Shown in pieces: positions 21,787 through 32,177 of a DNA stretch of 64,000 nucleotides; the stretch's first letter is position 1; every line of letters begins with the position of its first letter. Origin of the DNA: Chrysemys picta bellii (lineage: Eukaryota > Chordata > Testudines > Emydidae). Position numbers and translations under genes: made by a program. The notes below the pieces were generated by a model that worked only from the letters and a program-made list of their open reading frames with translations, ran no database searches and was not told where the DNA came from. The DNA lies in assembly GCF_011386835.1 (NCBI RefSeq), contig NC_088791.1, positions 126,456,943 to 126,520,942 on the forward strand, read 5' to 3'.

Positions 21787-22689
21787 CAGGGGTGGGCAAA
21801 CTACGACCAGCGGGCCACATCCAGCCGACTTAATCCGGCCCTCGAGCTCCTGCTGGGGAGCAGATTCTAGGGTTTGCTCCGCTCCTGTGCTCTAGCCGGG
21901 GAGCAGGGTCGGGGACTGCTCCATGCGTGCGTGCCGTGGCTCCCAGAAGCAGCGGCATGTCCCCTCTCCAGCTCCTCCTTATGTGTAGGGGCAGCCAGGG
22001 GGCTCCTCATGGTGCCCCCGCCCCAAGCGCCACCCCCGCAGCTCCTATTGGTTGGGAACTGCGGCCAATGGGAGCTGCAGGGGCTGTGCCTGCAGACGGG
22101 GCAGCGTGCAGAGCCGCCTGGCCGCACCTCGGTGTAGGAGCTGAAGGGGGGACATGCCGCTGCTTCTGGGAGCTGCTTGAGGTAAGCACTGCCTGGAGCC
22201 TGCACCCCTGAGCCCCTCCCATGCCCCAAGCCCTTCCACAGCCTAATCCCCCTCTTGCCCTCCAAATCCCTCAATCCCAACCTGGAGCACACTCCTGCAC
22301 CCCAAACCCCTAATCCTCAGCCCCACCCCAGAGCCTGCACCCCCAGCTGGACCCCTCATCCTCCCAGGTGTCCCAACCCCCTGCCCCAGCCCTGATCCCC
22401 CTCCCGCCCTCCAAACCCATCAGTCCCAGCCTGGAGCACCCTCCTACACCCCAAACCTCTCATCCCTAGCCCCACCCCAGAGCACGCACCTCCAGCCGGC
22501 GCCCTCACCCCCCCACCCCCACCCCCACCCTGAATTCCTCATTTCTGGCTCCACCCCAGAGCCCGCACCCCCAGGTAGAGTCCTCACCCCCTCCCGCACT
22601 CCAACCCCAATTTCGTGAGCATTCATGGCCTGCCATACAATTTCCATACCCAGATGTGGCCCTCGGGCCAAAAAGTTTGCCCACCTCTG
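21787..22689. mobile_element. GC-rich hAT non-autonomous element A
   Basis: Termini are CAGGGGTGGGCAAAC on the left and GTTTGCCCACCTCTG on the right, near-perfect inverted repeats. The flanks CAATAGAT (21779-21786) and CAATAGAC (22690-22697) are an 8-bp hAT target duplication with one change. Subterminal GGCCACATCCAGCC and GATGTGGCCCTCGGGCC are also inverted. The interior is GC-rich and C-rich, with an irregular tandem repeat of CCTGCACCCC / CAACCCC-type units (about 22190-22600). Long open frames inside are compositional artefacts. It is the same family as 33933-34743. Confidence 0.88.
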
Positions 22690-22697
22690 CAATAGAC

Positions 22698-23560
22698 TGT
22701 GCAGTTTTTGAAGGAGTTAGGCAGATTTCTGTACACCAAACATTTATAGATTTGGAACCAAATTCTGTTGGTTTATACCATGGATATTCTCATTTGTTCC
22801 AAGTCATTATATCTATGGCTTCATACTACATTGATTGTAAGGCTAGGGGAAAAATAAGTTTTCTTTTCATTGGTTATCTGCTGACAAATAACTTAGAGAA
22901 TTTTTCACTTGACCAAAGCTCAAAGAGCCGGGAAGCTCTCCATCTGAGACTTGAGGATTTCTCTCCTCTCTACTTCAGAAATTTAAATCAGAAGTCATTT
23001 CAGAAGAGGCGGGGGAGGAGCAATTCTCATGTATTAGCCAATAACAAAGATTTGAAAGACACGGGAGCCAGCAGGCATTTGTAAACTAGAAGTCTATCCC
23101 ACACCACTGACAGGACAGTGTTAGATCATGAGAAGTGGCTTCATCTGGACTGCTATAGAAGAAAGGCAGGTCAAAGAGGCCCCATTCTGCACTGTGAAGG
23201 ATTATCGGTATTAGCTGCTTGAAAATATATATCAATACAGAAAATCACAATAATCAATAATTGTTCCAAGCCTAATTGCCAGCCATTCTCCACTCATACC
23301 ACTGCCAATATCATTAATAAAAAGCAGAACAGGTCTGATCCTTCTCCCATTGAAATCAATACCTAAACTGCCAAGTAGATCAGGCTGCAGGTCATAGCAA
23401 CATGATATTATTATTCTTCCACTCTTTTTCTTTTACACAAACTCCTAGTCAAAGATGGCATTAACTGCAGAGCTTTGCTTCTGCTATTTACAAAGTCGCT
23501 ATAGAGCCAGATATGGCAGAAGAGGTTGGACAAAATGAAATACTGGTAGTATACAGATCT
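22698..23560. other. Unique stretch with one short palindromic repeat
   Basis: No gene is seen. A degenerate TTGAAATCAAT-type quasi-palindromic repeat lies at about 23330-23392, starting GGTCTGATCC and ending GATCAGGCTGC. Confidence 0.45.
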
Positions 23561-23570
23561 CCAATATTCA

Positions 23571-23770
23571 GAAATAATAATTCAGAATCACAATTATTGC
23601 ATTTCTATAGCACCTTCCATCCCTGGATCACAGAGCACTCACACATACATTAATTCTTTCAATCAAGTAGATAAGTAACATTATCCTCATTTTACAGAAT
23701 AGGAAACTGAGGTCCAGAGAAGCTATGTGACTTGCCCAAGGTCACAAAGGAGAGCTTGGTCCAACAAACC
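23571..23770 (-). repeat. MIR-family SINE
   Basis: TTTCTATAGCACCTTCCATC, ATTATCCTCATTTTACAGAA, TAGGAAACTGAGGTCCAGAG and TGACTTGCCCAAGGTCACAA are the reverse complement of the MIR 3' half and core. The 5' tRNA part is truncated after 23755. Confidence 0.75.
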
Positions 23771-23989
23771 CATTCACATCAATGGGAGGTTCATAAGGGC
23801 GGCCTAACTTGCAAGATTAGGCCTGAAGACTGTAGCAGAACCACGAATAGGCTGTAGATCAGTCAGCAAGACCATTCTTCCTCTCAGATGTGGGTTCAAT
23901 CATACAGTCCTCCCTCAGTCTCTATAACTCAGGCAAAACATAATGAGAATTTTACCTAAGCAAGGCCTACACGGTTTGACCCATTGCTA

Positions 23990-24483
23990 CTTGGATGAGT
24001 AAAGGTAGATCAGCCACTTCTTTCACCTTGTCTCACAAAGAGAAGAACAAGAGGTTCCTCAAAGAAACTGAAAGGAGGCAAATTTTAAAATGACATAAGG
24101 AAATACTTTTTTTTATATGGCTTACAAGTAAGCCCGTGAAACTCACCGCCAAAAGGTATCAATAAAGCCAAAAGCTTAAAAAGATTCAAAACAAGATTGG
24201 CTGTTTATACAGATAATGTTAATTTCAAGAGCTATAATAGTAAGGATTTTTTAAAAAATTAGGAAAGGATATCAACTCCCATACTTCAGGGCACAAGCCA
24301 ATCTCTAACTGATGGGGATTAGGAAGAAACTCCCTCTGGGAAAAAGTGATTTCATAACTGTCCTACTGCAGGGTTCCTGGCACCTTCCACTGGAACAGCT
24401 GATGCTGGCCACTGTCAGAGACAGGATACTGAACTAGATGGACCTCAGGGCTGATCCAATATGGCAATTCCTAGGTTTCTAAA
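23990..24483 (+). mobile_element. Old CR1/L2-clade LINE 3' end
   Basis: The conserved end reads GGATTAGGAAGAAACTCCCT, CTGATGCTGGCCACTGTCAGAGA-like text, ACTGAACTAGATGGACCTC, and a final ATATGGCAATTCCTAGGTTC. This is the 3' end of a CR1-superfamily LINE. Upstream (about 24135-24210) a GTGAAACTCACCGCCAAAAG block represents the very end of ORF2. The copy is highly diverged and has no intact frame. Confidence 0.7.
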
Positions 24484-24764
24484 ACTATTCAGTAATAACA
24501 AACAGCAAACAAGATGCTATAAGAAACTATTCATTTGTTATGTGTACACTTACATTTAGAAATGCTAAGTAACTCTGGGCCCTATCACCCCCTTCTCTCC
24601 CATGAGTGCAGTTATCCAGATATACCAGCCCAAGAGCAAGGAACAGGAGTGGTGCCGCCCCCACATCATCAGTCCTTCCTGACTATGTCTAGGATCAGTG
24701 GGGTTCAGGATCCATACAGGGAGGAGGTTGCTGGGTCAAGTGCACAGTTACTATGCTAGAAATA

Positions 24765-24995
24765 TGATTAATTATTATGAACTTCTGTTATATTAGTACC
24801 AAGAGGCCCCAGCTGAGATCAGGGCCCCACTGTGCTAGACATGGTACAAACACATAAGAGACAGTCCCTGCCCTGAAGAGCCTGCAATCTAAACAGACAA
24901 GACAGATGCAGGGTGTGAGGGGGAACAGAAAAGTGAAGTGACTTGCCTGAGGTCAAACTGCAAGTCAGTGGCCAAGCCAGGTTTAAAACCCTGGG
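24765..24995 (-). repeat. L3-like/MIR-class SINE
   Basis: GGGCCCCACTGTGCTAGAC, ATGGTACAAACACATAAG and CAGTCCCTGCCCTGAAGAG are the reverse complement of the common SINE 3' module (AAGCTCTTTGGGGCAGGGAC ... CACCTAGCACAATG). The core GTGACTTGCCTGAGGTCAAA follows, so the minus strand is the sense strand. Confidence 0.7.
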
Positions 24996-25004
24996 TTTAA
25001 ATAC

Positions 25005-25067
25005 TGGTTCCATTTAAGCCAAAGGAAGCTTTGCCATTGACTTCAGTGGAGCCAGGATTTCATCCCA
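25005..25067. repeat. Quasi-palindromic repeat (TTGAAGTCAATGG family)
   Basis: GGTTCCATTTAAGCC, GCTTTGCCATTGACTTCAG and TGGAGCCAGGATTTCATCC. The right half is well preserved and the left half is diverged. Confidence 0.55.
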
Positions 25068-25384
25068 GCTGTGGGGTAGCTGCAGGGACAGAATTGTCCT
25101 GGGTTAGTTAAAGCTGACCCTGTCAGCACTGGTTTACCCACCTCCTTCCTCCCATTTGTTGGCATAAAACATAGGTGAATGCTTCAAAATATGCTATGCC
25201 CTCCTATAAATTTGTGCAATACTATGCTATATAATCTAAACTATTTTACCATACACACATCCTTGAAACGGGGAAAAATTTAGGACATTTAATAAGATCT
25301 ATGCTACTGTTCACTTCGAAGATGTGAAATTATCTGATGGATTCAGAGATTAACTTTTCTGTTCCCTTTAGAACTAAGAACTAC

Positions 25385-25520
25385 AAATCATCAAAGGATG
25401 CTGGGAGCTGTAGTCTCTCTGAAATGTGCTGTTGCTTCCAGACAACGTCCTAGCAACTCCTTACCTTTTTTGTGTCACCTCCCAAGAGAAACTACAGCTC
25501 TCAATATCCCTTGAAATGTT
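25385..25520. repeat. Short inverted repeat with ZNF143-like motifs
   Basis: ATCAAAGGATGCTGGGAGCT (then GTAGT, ending 25414) and ACTACAGCTCTCAATATCCC (from 25491) are inverted copies separated by about 75 bp. Read on the minus strand, the left arm is ACTACAGCTCCCAGCATCC, close to the ACTACAnnTCCCAGnATGC motif bound by ZNF143. It looks like a small MITE that carries a binding-site-like terminus. Binding is not shown. Confidence 0.5.
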
Positions 25521-28004
25521 ATAATTGCTCTATTGTATCCTGCTCACCATCACACTATCTAAGCACCTCAATGGTATGTTACTCCCAAAGGCTCCATCCA
25601 CATTGCAAATTGAACCAGATCCAAAAAGTGACTTGAAGAACCAAATCTTGAAAACCAGTACAGGTTAAACAGTTGGTTTCCTAGGTAGGAAACCTAGGTT
25701 CCAGAGTAGTTTAAAGCAACCACTTAAAATTATTTCCCTTCAAAACATAGGCCTGCACAATAGGGTTAACCAAAGTGGATTTTAAGTTTACATCTTGATT
25801 AACGTTTCTTAACATGACCCAAATTTTAATGTCAATGGGGTAAGGAGGGTATCAACGTGGGGTTTGATCCAAAAACCCTTAAAATCAATGGGATTATCTT
25901 CACTGGGCTTTGGATCAGACCCATAATGCACACTACTGCAGGTCCTAATCTACAGCATTTATTCAAATAAAGCCTTTGTGAAAATTTTGCTCAAGAAAGA
26001 TCAATCCCTACTTGGCTAAGACAGTCACTACTTCAAGTAAGCAACCTAGTTACAGCTTGCTAGAGTCCTGACCAATCACAAATGCCAACAGAGGTAGCGC
26101 ATAAGATAGGGGGGCAACATGTTTAAAAAAAAAAAGTCAAACCATGATTATTTTGTATTAATATCAAAGATTTTCATTGGTCAGCTACGGCTCATTTTTA
26201 AAAGATTACTGAGTAATTAAAATCAACTTTCAATCCAGACTTTATTTGTGGATTAAATATTGGTGATTTTTTTTTTTACATACAAACGCAACTGTTGCAC
26301 ATAGTTCAATTCTCTCACATAAAATCAGTTTGTCACACATATAAAAATAGATTATGACACATGTAAAAACATCCTGGCCCAAACCACCTTAACTGTGCTC
26401 TACAGTGACACCATGAGGGGAAAAAAATAAACCAAATTATTATATCTTTAAAAAATCAATTTAACCAAATCTGGTACCACAAACAATAAAATGTAGTACT
26501 GATAACTGTATGGTTATTGCATGACGTCACTACAAAGCAAAGTTAATGTTGCCTGGATACCTTAAAAGTTGTATTTACATACCTTAACATGTTTGGTATA
26601 TTTTGAAGCTTCACCTTAACTCTGAATTCGTTTGTTTCTGGGATAATTACGACAGCCCTATAATATTTTACTTCTTTGAAACAGATCCAGTATTACTACA
26701 CACATTTTCCTGCACTGTATAATGCTAACATGACTAATAGGTATAAATGTATTGAACTTTGCAATATTTTAACAGACATCTTTATCTTTAGCGGTATTTA
26801 AGTCAATGGTAACTGCACACATACATCCAAGGACACTAAGGGTACCTAGAGCTTGATCTTGGCAGTGGTCCTTTTAAGTTTCATAAAAACAAAAAAACAG
26901 CAACAAAACCCAAGGGATTCTCAGTTCACAGTCCACTGCTCAGGGTTTTTCAAACTTCCCAACAAAGCAGGTTAATGATAAAATGCCAGCCCAAATCTGA
27001 ATATTCTGCTTTTTTGTCAATTTGCCCAATGAACTGAATATTATTTTTTAAAATCAAATGAATAGTTTAGTTCTTATTAATTTTGTAAAAGTAAAAAAAA
27101 AAGCAAAAGCCAATTAAAGAAAGGGTCTTTCAAATATTTTAGGAGAAGTATATATTTATTTAATCAGCTGCAAATCTACATATTAAAACACATTGGAATT
27201 GTAAATTAAATATATGTTAAGTGGTCAGCAAAATGGCTTCAAAAGTAGCTATTCCCATCTCCTGAATGAGTATACTTAAGTAATAGCCCCTACTGTTGTT
27301 GGCTCTATGTGCAAATAATGGACTGTAATGCAAGGTATTCACCATGAGCAGAAGGCAAAGTCATAAAATGGCATTTAAGATATATTATCAACCAATAAAG
27401 CCTACAATATAGGTGATTATTGGCATGCGAAATGTCCTTTAACAAAAATCCTGTTTTAAATTACAAGACTTTTTCCAGCAGTCTTTGTTCTGTCTATCTG
27501 TCTATCCATCATAACTCAGTCAGTTTTAATGCACCCATCTCAGTAGTATTTAATACTAAGAGAGAGACCACTGGCACCATAGGGTACCAATACCGATACC
27601 TGGCAAACAGCCTGAATGTCATCGTGGGTTTTTGTAACATGTAGGGAAAGCTCACAGGAAATGAAAGCTGGCCAGTTAGCTTTCCTAAAGGGAGTTCTAA
27701 TTTGAGATTATTCCAAATGTGTACTATTTATCCATTAGGTCTCCAATATGACAGGAGAAGATGTATTGCATTTCTGCTCAAACAAATGGCATATACCCAG
27801 CAGACCTTAATAGTTTTTACAGATTTATCTTTGGTGTTGTCATGTAAATACATCACCAGGCACGTTTAAAAACTTCTCCTGCTATTTCTGAGCCCAGTAA
27901 ACACGCTTGCAAGAGTAAGCACCTGAGCGCTGCCTATAGTAGCAGCTAGAGAGGCAAATCTCACAGAGCTCAGTGACTTATCAGGTGATATGGGGGTGCT
28001 TTTG
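25521..28004. other. Unique AT-rich stretch
   Basis: No gene is seen. A degenerate quasi-palindrome lies at 25862-25922 (GGTTTGATCCAAAAACCC ... TTTGGATCAGACCC). Elsewhere there are only simple T- and A-rich runs and no recognised element. Confidence 0.5.
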
Positions 28005-28118
28005 TTTTTGGGTGCCAGCTTGAGACACCTTAGAGGAGCCTGATTTTCAGAAAGTGCTAAGCACCCACCTGCTGAAAATCAGGCCCCTTAGAGGCATCTC
28101 AAGTTGGGCACCCAAAAA
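28005..28118. repeat. Long-arm palindromic repeat
   Basis: The segment starts TTTTTGGGTGCCAGCTTGAG and ends CATCTCAAGTTGGGCACCCAAAAA. The two sides form inverted arms of about 45 bp, including CCTGATTTTCAG / CTGAAAATCAGG, around a short AAAGTGCTAAGCACCCAC centre. It could fold into a long hairpin. It is related in style to the GGCCAGATTTTC MITEs but has longer arms. Confidence 0.75.
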
Positions 28119-28246
28119 TGGAGGGACCCCAAATCATTAGTCACTTTTGGAGATCTTGACCAGCATCTCCTTGCAGTTGTTCCTCACTGAAGTGCCCAAT
28201 ACTCCAATGGGGAAATGCTTCAAAGAGCTCCAGCATGTTATGTGAA

Positions 28247-28541
28247 GGGTACGTCTTCACTACCCGCTGGATCGGCGGGTAGTGATCGATCTACTGGGGA
28301 TCGATTTATCGCGTAGACGCGATAAATCGATCCCTGATCACTCTGACGTCGACTCCGGAATTCCACCATGGCGAGAGGCAGAAGCGGAGTTGACAGGGGA
28401 GCGGCGGCCATTGATCCTGCGCCGTGAGGACGGGAGGTAAGTCGAACTAAGACACGTCGACTTCAGCTACGCTATTCTCGTAGCTGAAGTTGTGTATCTT
28501 AGGTCGATCTACCCCCCTCCTCCCCCAGTGTAGACCAGGCC
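28247..28541. mobile_element. CpG-rich Harbinger-like MITE
   Basis: The left end GGGTACGTCTTCACTAC and the opposite-strand right end GGCCTGGTCTACACTGGGG match the termini of the Harbinger element at 7854-12293. The interior is unusually rich in CpG and holds an internal palindrome, GGGATCGATTTATCGCG ... CGCGATAAATCGATCCC at about 28297-28333. A second inverted pair, CTTCAGCTACG..CGTAGCTGAAG, lies at about 28461-28489. There is no coding capacity. A TTA duplication is not evident at the flanks. Confidence 0.75.
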
Positions 28542-29281
28542 ACAGTGAAAAGGCAGCAGCTGAACACAGCAGCAAAGCAGTTAAAATAAGACAGAAATAG
28601 GTGTCTTTGTCATGCTCTTCAAAATATAAAAGCAACTGGACCATACTATGAACCGCTTGCTAAGTGCATCCTGGCCCAAGTTTTTACAGTCAAGATATGA
28701 AACCCTGAAAAAAAGGGGATTGATAAGGGAAGCGCTTATGCAAACATGGGTGCAAATGGGTGTCTATTAAAACTTCAGTAGAAAGAATTAAAATGTCCTG
28801 GAAGTCCAGACTACAAAAAGAGCTTCAATGAATGCAAGGGGGGGGGGGTGTTTTTGAAGGACATCCAATGGCATCTGTTCTCCAGCAGATCTTGATAACA
28901 AATTGAGATGGCTCTTCTCCACTCTTTTGACAGTACGAAAAGTGCCCAGTCTTTCACTGACCAATTTTTACTTTCACTGTGGTGTTGCTCTCTAGGGACT
29001 CTTTATACAGAATCTAGTATGATCACACAAATTGTATTTTCAGAGGTGGGTGCACTTGGAGGAAAAGATAGGGGTTGGGGCTGTTGCTTTTGCTATTTTA
29101 CTGGTGTGACTGACCTCTTAGAATTCAAATAAGAACAGAAGGACAAAGCATGCTGTGTCCTAGTATCACTGAGCCGGCTCTTACTGCTCCCTTTACAGCT
29201 GGCACTGCTCGAAGAAGCTGGTTTCAGCATAGCAGCTTCACTTCTATTAGCAAAAATGAGCTATATAAAAACTGTATTTGT
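28542..29281. other. Unique stretch
   Basis: Nothing recognised beyond a G-run at about 28840-28849. Confidence 0.5.
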
Positions 29282-29402
29282 TAGGGTGACCAGATGTCCC
29301 GATTTTATAGGAACAGTCCCGATTTTTGGGTCTTTTTCTTATATAAGCTTCTATTACCCCCCACCCTCTGTCCTGGTTTTTCACACTTGTCTGGTCACCC
29401 TA
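29282..29402. mobile_element. Short MITE, TAGGGTGACCAGATG family
   Basis: The inverted ends TAGGGTGACCAGATGTCC and CTTGTCTGGTCACCCTA enclose AGTCCCGATTTTTGGG and a T/C-rich centre. A related copy in the other orientation, at 35997-36119, has an 8-bp duplication, which places the family in hAT. Confidence 0.75.
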
Positions 29403-30437
29403 ATCTATTAGAACCTGATCATCCTGTATAGGGACCGATTTATTTTAATAAAACAGGACCTAAATAAAAAAGATTCATGAAATCTTTCCTACACCAAAGT
29501 AACACTGCTGCCTTAAAGTGTGTCAAGCGCTATAGGAAATTTAGACCCACATTTATTAGCCTCTAGCTGCTATGGCTGAGCAAGACTGGCTTCTCTTTCA
29601 GAACATTACATACACAAACAGAGAGGGATAGTTTATGAGAAAACAGTAGGAGTGCAAGCAGGAATGCACAACTCAATAATGACACAAGGGCTCCTGTCAC
29701 TTTAACAAGCTCCTACTATAGTGCTATTATCATTCAAAGCTCCTTATCACCCCAAGTGCAAATATTATGACTAGCTGAACATCTACAGTAATCATTGCTG
29801 TAACTGTGTACGTATATTTGTGTTTAATATTGAGGGCTGTTGCTGTCACCAAGCTATAAAAACCAAACTAGCATTAACATCAGTACTGTGGATTTGCATA
29901 ACGCTGACAAGGATAAAGACTGGCACATTGCTTGATGTGCACTACGCAGGCAGCTTCTTGTTGCAGTGCATAACAAATGTCTGACCAAACGAAGGCCAAG
30001 ATCAGAGGGTTTCTCTGCAGATGCCAACTTGTAAGCGGACCAAATGGAAAGTAGGGCGTAACAAACAAGGGCTGTTCAAAGCTGAAAAGGGTTTGTGCAC
30101 AGAGATACAAAAGGGGCTTGCTGTAGCCTAAATGTCAACAATCTGGGTAGAAACCAGGTCAAAGGCCCGACAAATTGCTGGTGCTCCACCACCCTGGAGG
30201 ATACTTGAAATTAGGTAGTGTTACAGTTCTCAAACTATGGGCCACAATTCAGAATAGGTCCATAAAAGACTTCCTGGAGGGGCTGAGGTTCCATACATTG
30301 CCTAGATTTTTGCAGACACAGGTACAGTAGGACAGGAGATAGGTTTTGAAAAAAGGATCTAACAAATGGGTCCTTGGCTACAGAGAGTTCCTGAATTGCA
30401 TTACAATGGAGTGCCCAAGTGATATGAGTAGCAAGGA
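29403..30437. other. Unique stretch
   Basis: No gene or repeat recognised. Confidence 0.5.
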
Positions 30438-30720
30438 TGGATTGTCCTCTGGTTAAGGCACTAGACTAGGACTCAAGACTTCTGGTTTCAATTCCCATCT
30501 CTGCCACAGACTTCCTCTGATGCTATGGTCATGTCACTTATGACCAATTTTTGCAAAAGTGCTCACAACGCAGCAACGCTGGGTGCTGAGCATTTTTGAA
30601 AATCTGGCCATTAATCTTTTTGTGCCTCAGCTCCTCATCTGTAGAATGGAGATAATACTTCCATAACTCATGGTGAAAATAAATTCACTGATGCTTTCAA
30701 AGTGCTCAGATATTAAAGCA
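30438..30720 (+). repeat. MIR-family SINE split by a 70-bp MITE
   Basis: The tRNA-related part (GGTTAAGGCACTAGACTAGG, TTTCAATTCCCATCTCTGCC) runs into the MIR core. After the MITE at 30541-30610 the core resumes (TTTTTGTGCCTCAGCTCCTC, ATCTGTAGAATGGAGATAAT) and ends with AAAGTGCTCAGATATTAAAG. The orientation is plus. The interruption lies within the expected CACTTAATCTTT stretch. Confidence 0.8.
30541..30610. mobile_element. 70-bp MITE with TTA duplication (GGCCAGATTTTC family)
   Basis: It is flanked by TTA at 30538-30540 and 30611-30613 inside a MIR. The ends are inverted: TGACCAATTTTTGCAAAAG on the left and, on the opposite strand, TGGCCAGATTTTCAAAAATG on the right. Removing the segment and one TTA restores an ordinary MIR core. 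The 3-bp TTA duplication suggests mobilisation by a PIF/Harbinger transposase. Confidence 0.75.
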
Positions 30721-31939
30721 AAGGAGATTACATAAATACTTAGGTAAATAAATATTTATGCCCTCTGATTTCAATATCTCTGAGGATCTGGGCCAGAGTG
30801 TCTCTGTAACTACTGGCTAACCGCTATATTTCATAAAACTAGCACAAAGCTATCTTAAACATGCACTGGATTAGTGATTTTGTATCACTGTCCTAGCACG
30901 AATGCTCTATAGCGACTTTGGGTCAAATTTATCTGAGGAAAAGCTGGTTGCTTACACCAGGGGTGAATTTGGCCCTTGTCATTAACTAGGCTATGGTCAC
31001 AAGTGAGATGGGTTTTGTGGTTTCAATTTCTTTCGGAACTAAGAAAGCAGACTGCTCTGTGAATTAGTTCATACTAGGATTACAGAAAGATATATCCATA
31101 GAGAAATCACAGACTATGATTGCCTGCACAACACCTGCTGCATGAATAGCAGGGTGCTACTACACATTTTGAGGGTCTCACTCACCAGCAGGAAATGTAT
31201 ACACAGTAAAAGCAGGAAACTTACATAAGAGAGTAGGGAGATTACATACTGTACCAAAAGCCAGCTAAAAAGCAAAATTAGCCTCATACGGCAGAATTTT
31301 ACATTGTGGTTTTGCTGTACTGTTAATATCTTGCTTTTCACTGGGACTAAGTTCATTGCTTGGGGAAAAAAATCTACGCAAAGTTGAGAGCCCTCAGCAT
31401 TGGTGCTAATTTATTTTTTTTTACGTGAAGTTAAATCGTAAATCAGATTTTGCAAATTGCTATTCAGATCATTTTCGCTCCTACCAGACTAACTGAATGA
31501 TTCATAACAGTGGCACGAATCAAATTCTGAAAGGCCAAATGACCCTGTACATTTCCTTGATAACTGGGAAGCAGCATAAGTGAGGACAGGAAGCTTTGAG
31601 ATGAAAGTTTAAGAAGCATAGGAGGAAACTGAAGCCAACAATGCCTTGTGTTACCACGCTGTGCTTTGTCAAAACTGAGCCAGCAGATTTGCTGTGCTGG
31701 AGATGGAGAGGTGCTTTTAAAAGTTCCCAGCCTCAAACTAACAAGCTCTCAGCAAGAAAGTTCTCAGGTGTAACGTACAAAATACTATGCACAGTGGCAT
31801 ATTACATGCATGTTTAAGGTATTCAAGTCTTTTGTGCATGCATCTGTAAGTGTTCAGTGGTAAGATGTAATTGCATCATCTATAGTGACTTCGGATATAT
31901 CATCCAAACTGAATGATACTAGCACTGGAAGAAAGCTAC
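30721..31939. other. Unique stretch
   Basis: No gene or mobile element recognised. A GGTGAATTTGGCCC phrase at about 30960-30976 belongs to the short dispersed repeats. Confidence 0.45.
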
Positions 31940-32153
31940 CTGGGCTGTGTTCCTCATCCGTGTACTGCAGCAAATTATGCAGCCAACAGGTAGCTTCACC
32001 ATTTCTAAATCCTCTTTTTGCATACAGACAGATAGATATAGACTGTGTGTAGGCATCTCTCGGTTTTTTGATACAGCTGGACACAGGCATCATATTGCAT
32101 CTGGTTCCATCAGGTTGTGTGTCTTCACCTGACTCGCTATCGCCCAGTGTGGC
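31940..32153 (-). other. Candidate exon, unidentified
   Basis: A minus-strand stretch of 214 bp has no stop in one frame. It is preceded by CTTTGTCAG (acceptor-like, with CTTACTTTCCCTTTCAATTT further upstream) and followed by CCCAG/GTAGCT (donor-like). The encoded residues begin ATLGDSESGEDTQPDG and include KKPRDAYTQSISICLYAKRG and CWLHNLLQYTDEEHSP. They are mixed in composition and unlike low-complexity translation. No domain or family is recognised. Both splice signals could be chance, so this is offered only as a candidate. The same frame stays open on both sides (31854-32177). Confidence 0.25.
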
Positions 32154-32177
32154 CTGACAAAGCATGATGGGTGTCAA

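Noticed and set aside
22656..23084. A 142-codon plus-strand frame
   Set aside because: It starts in the hAT terminus at 22656-22689 and continues through unique DNA, with no domain or splice support.
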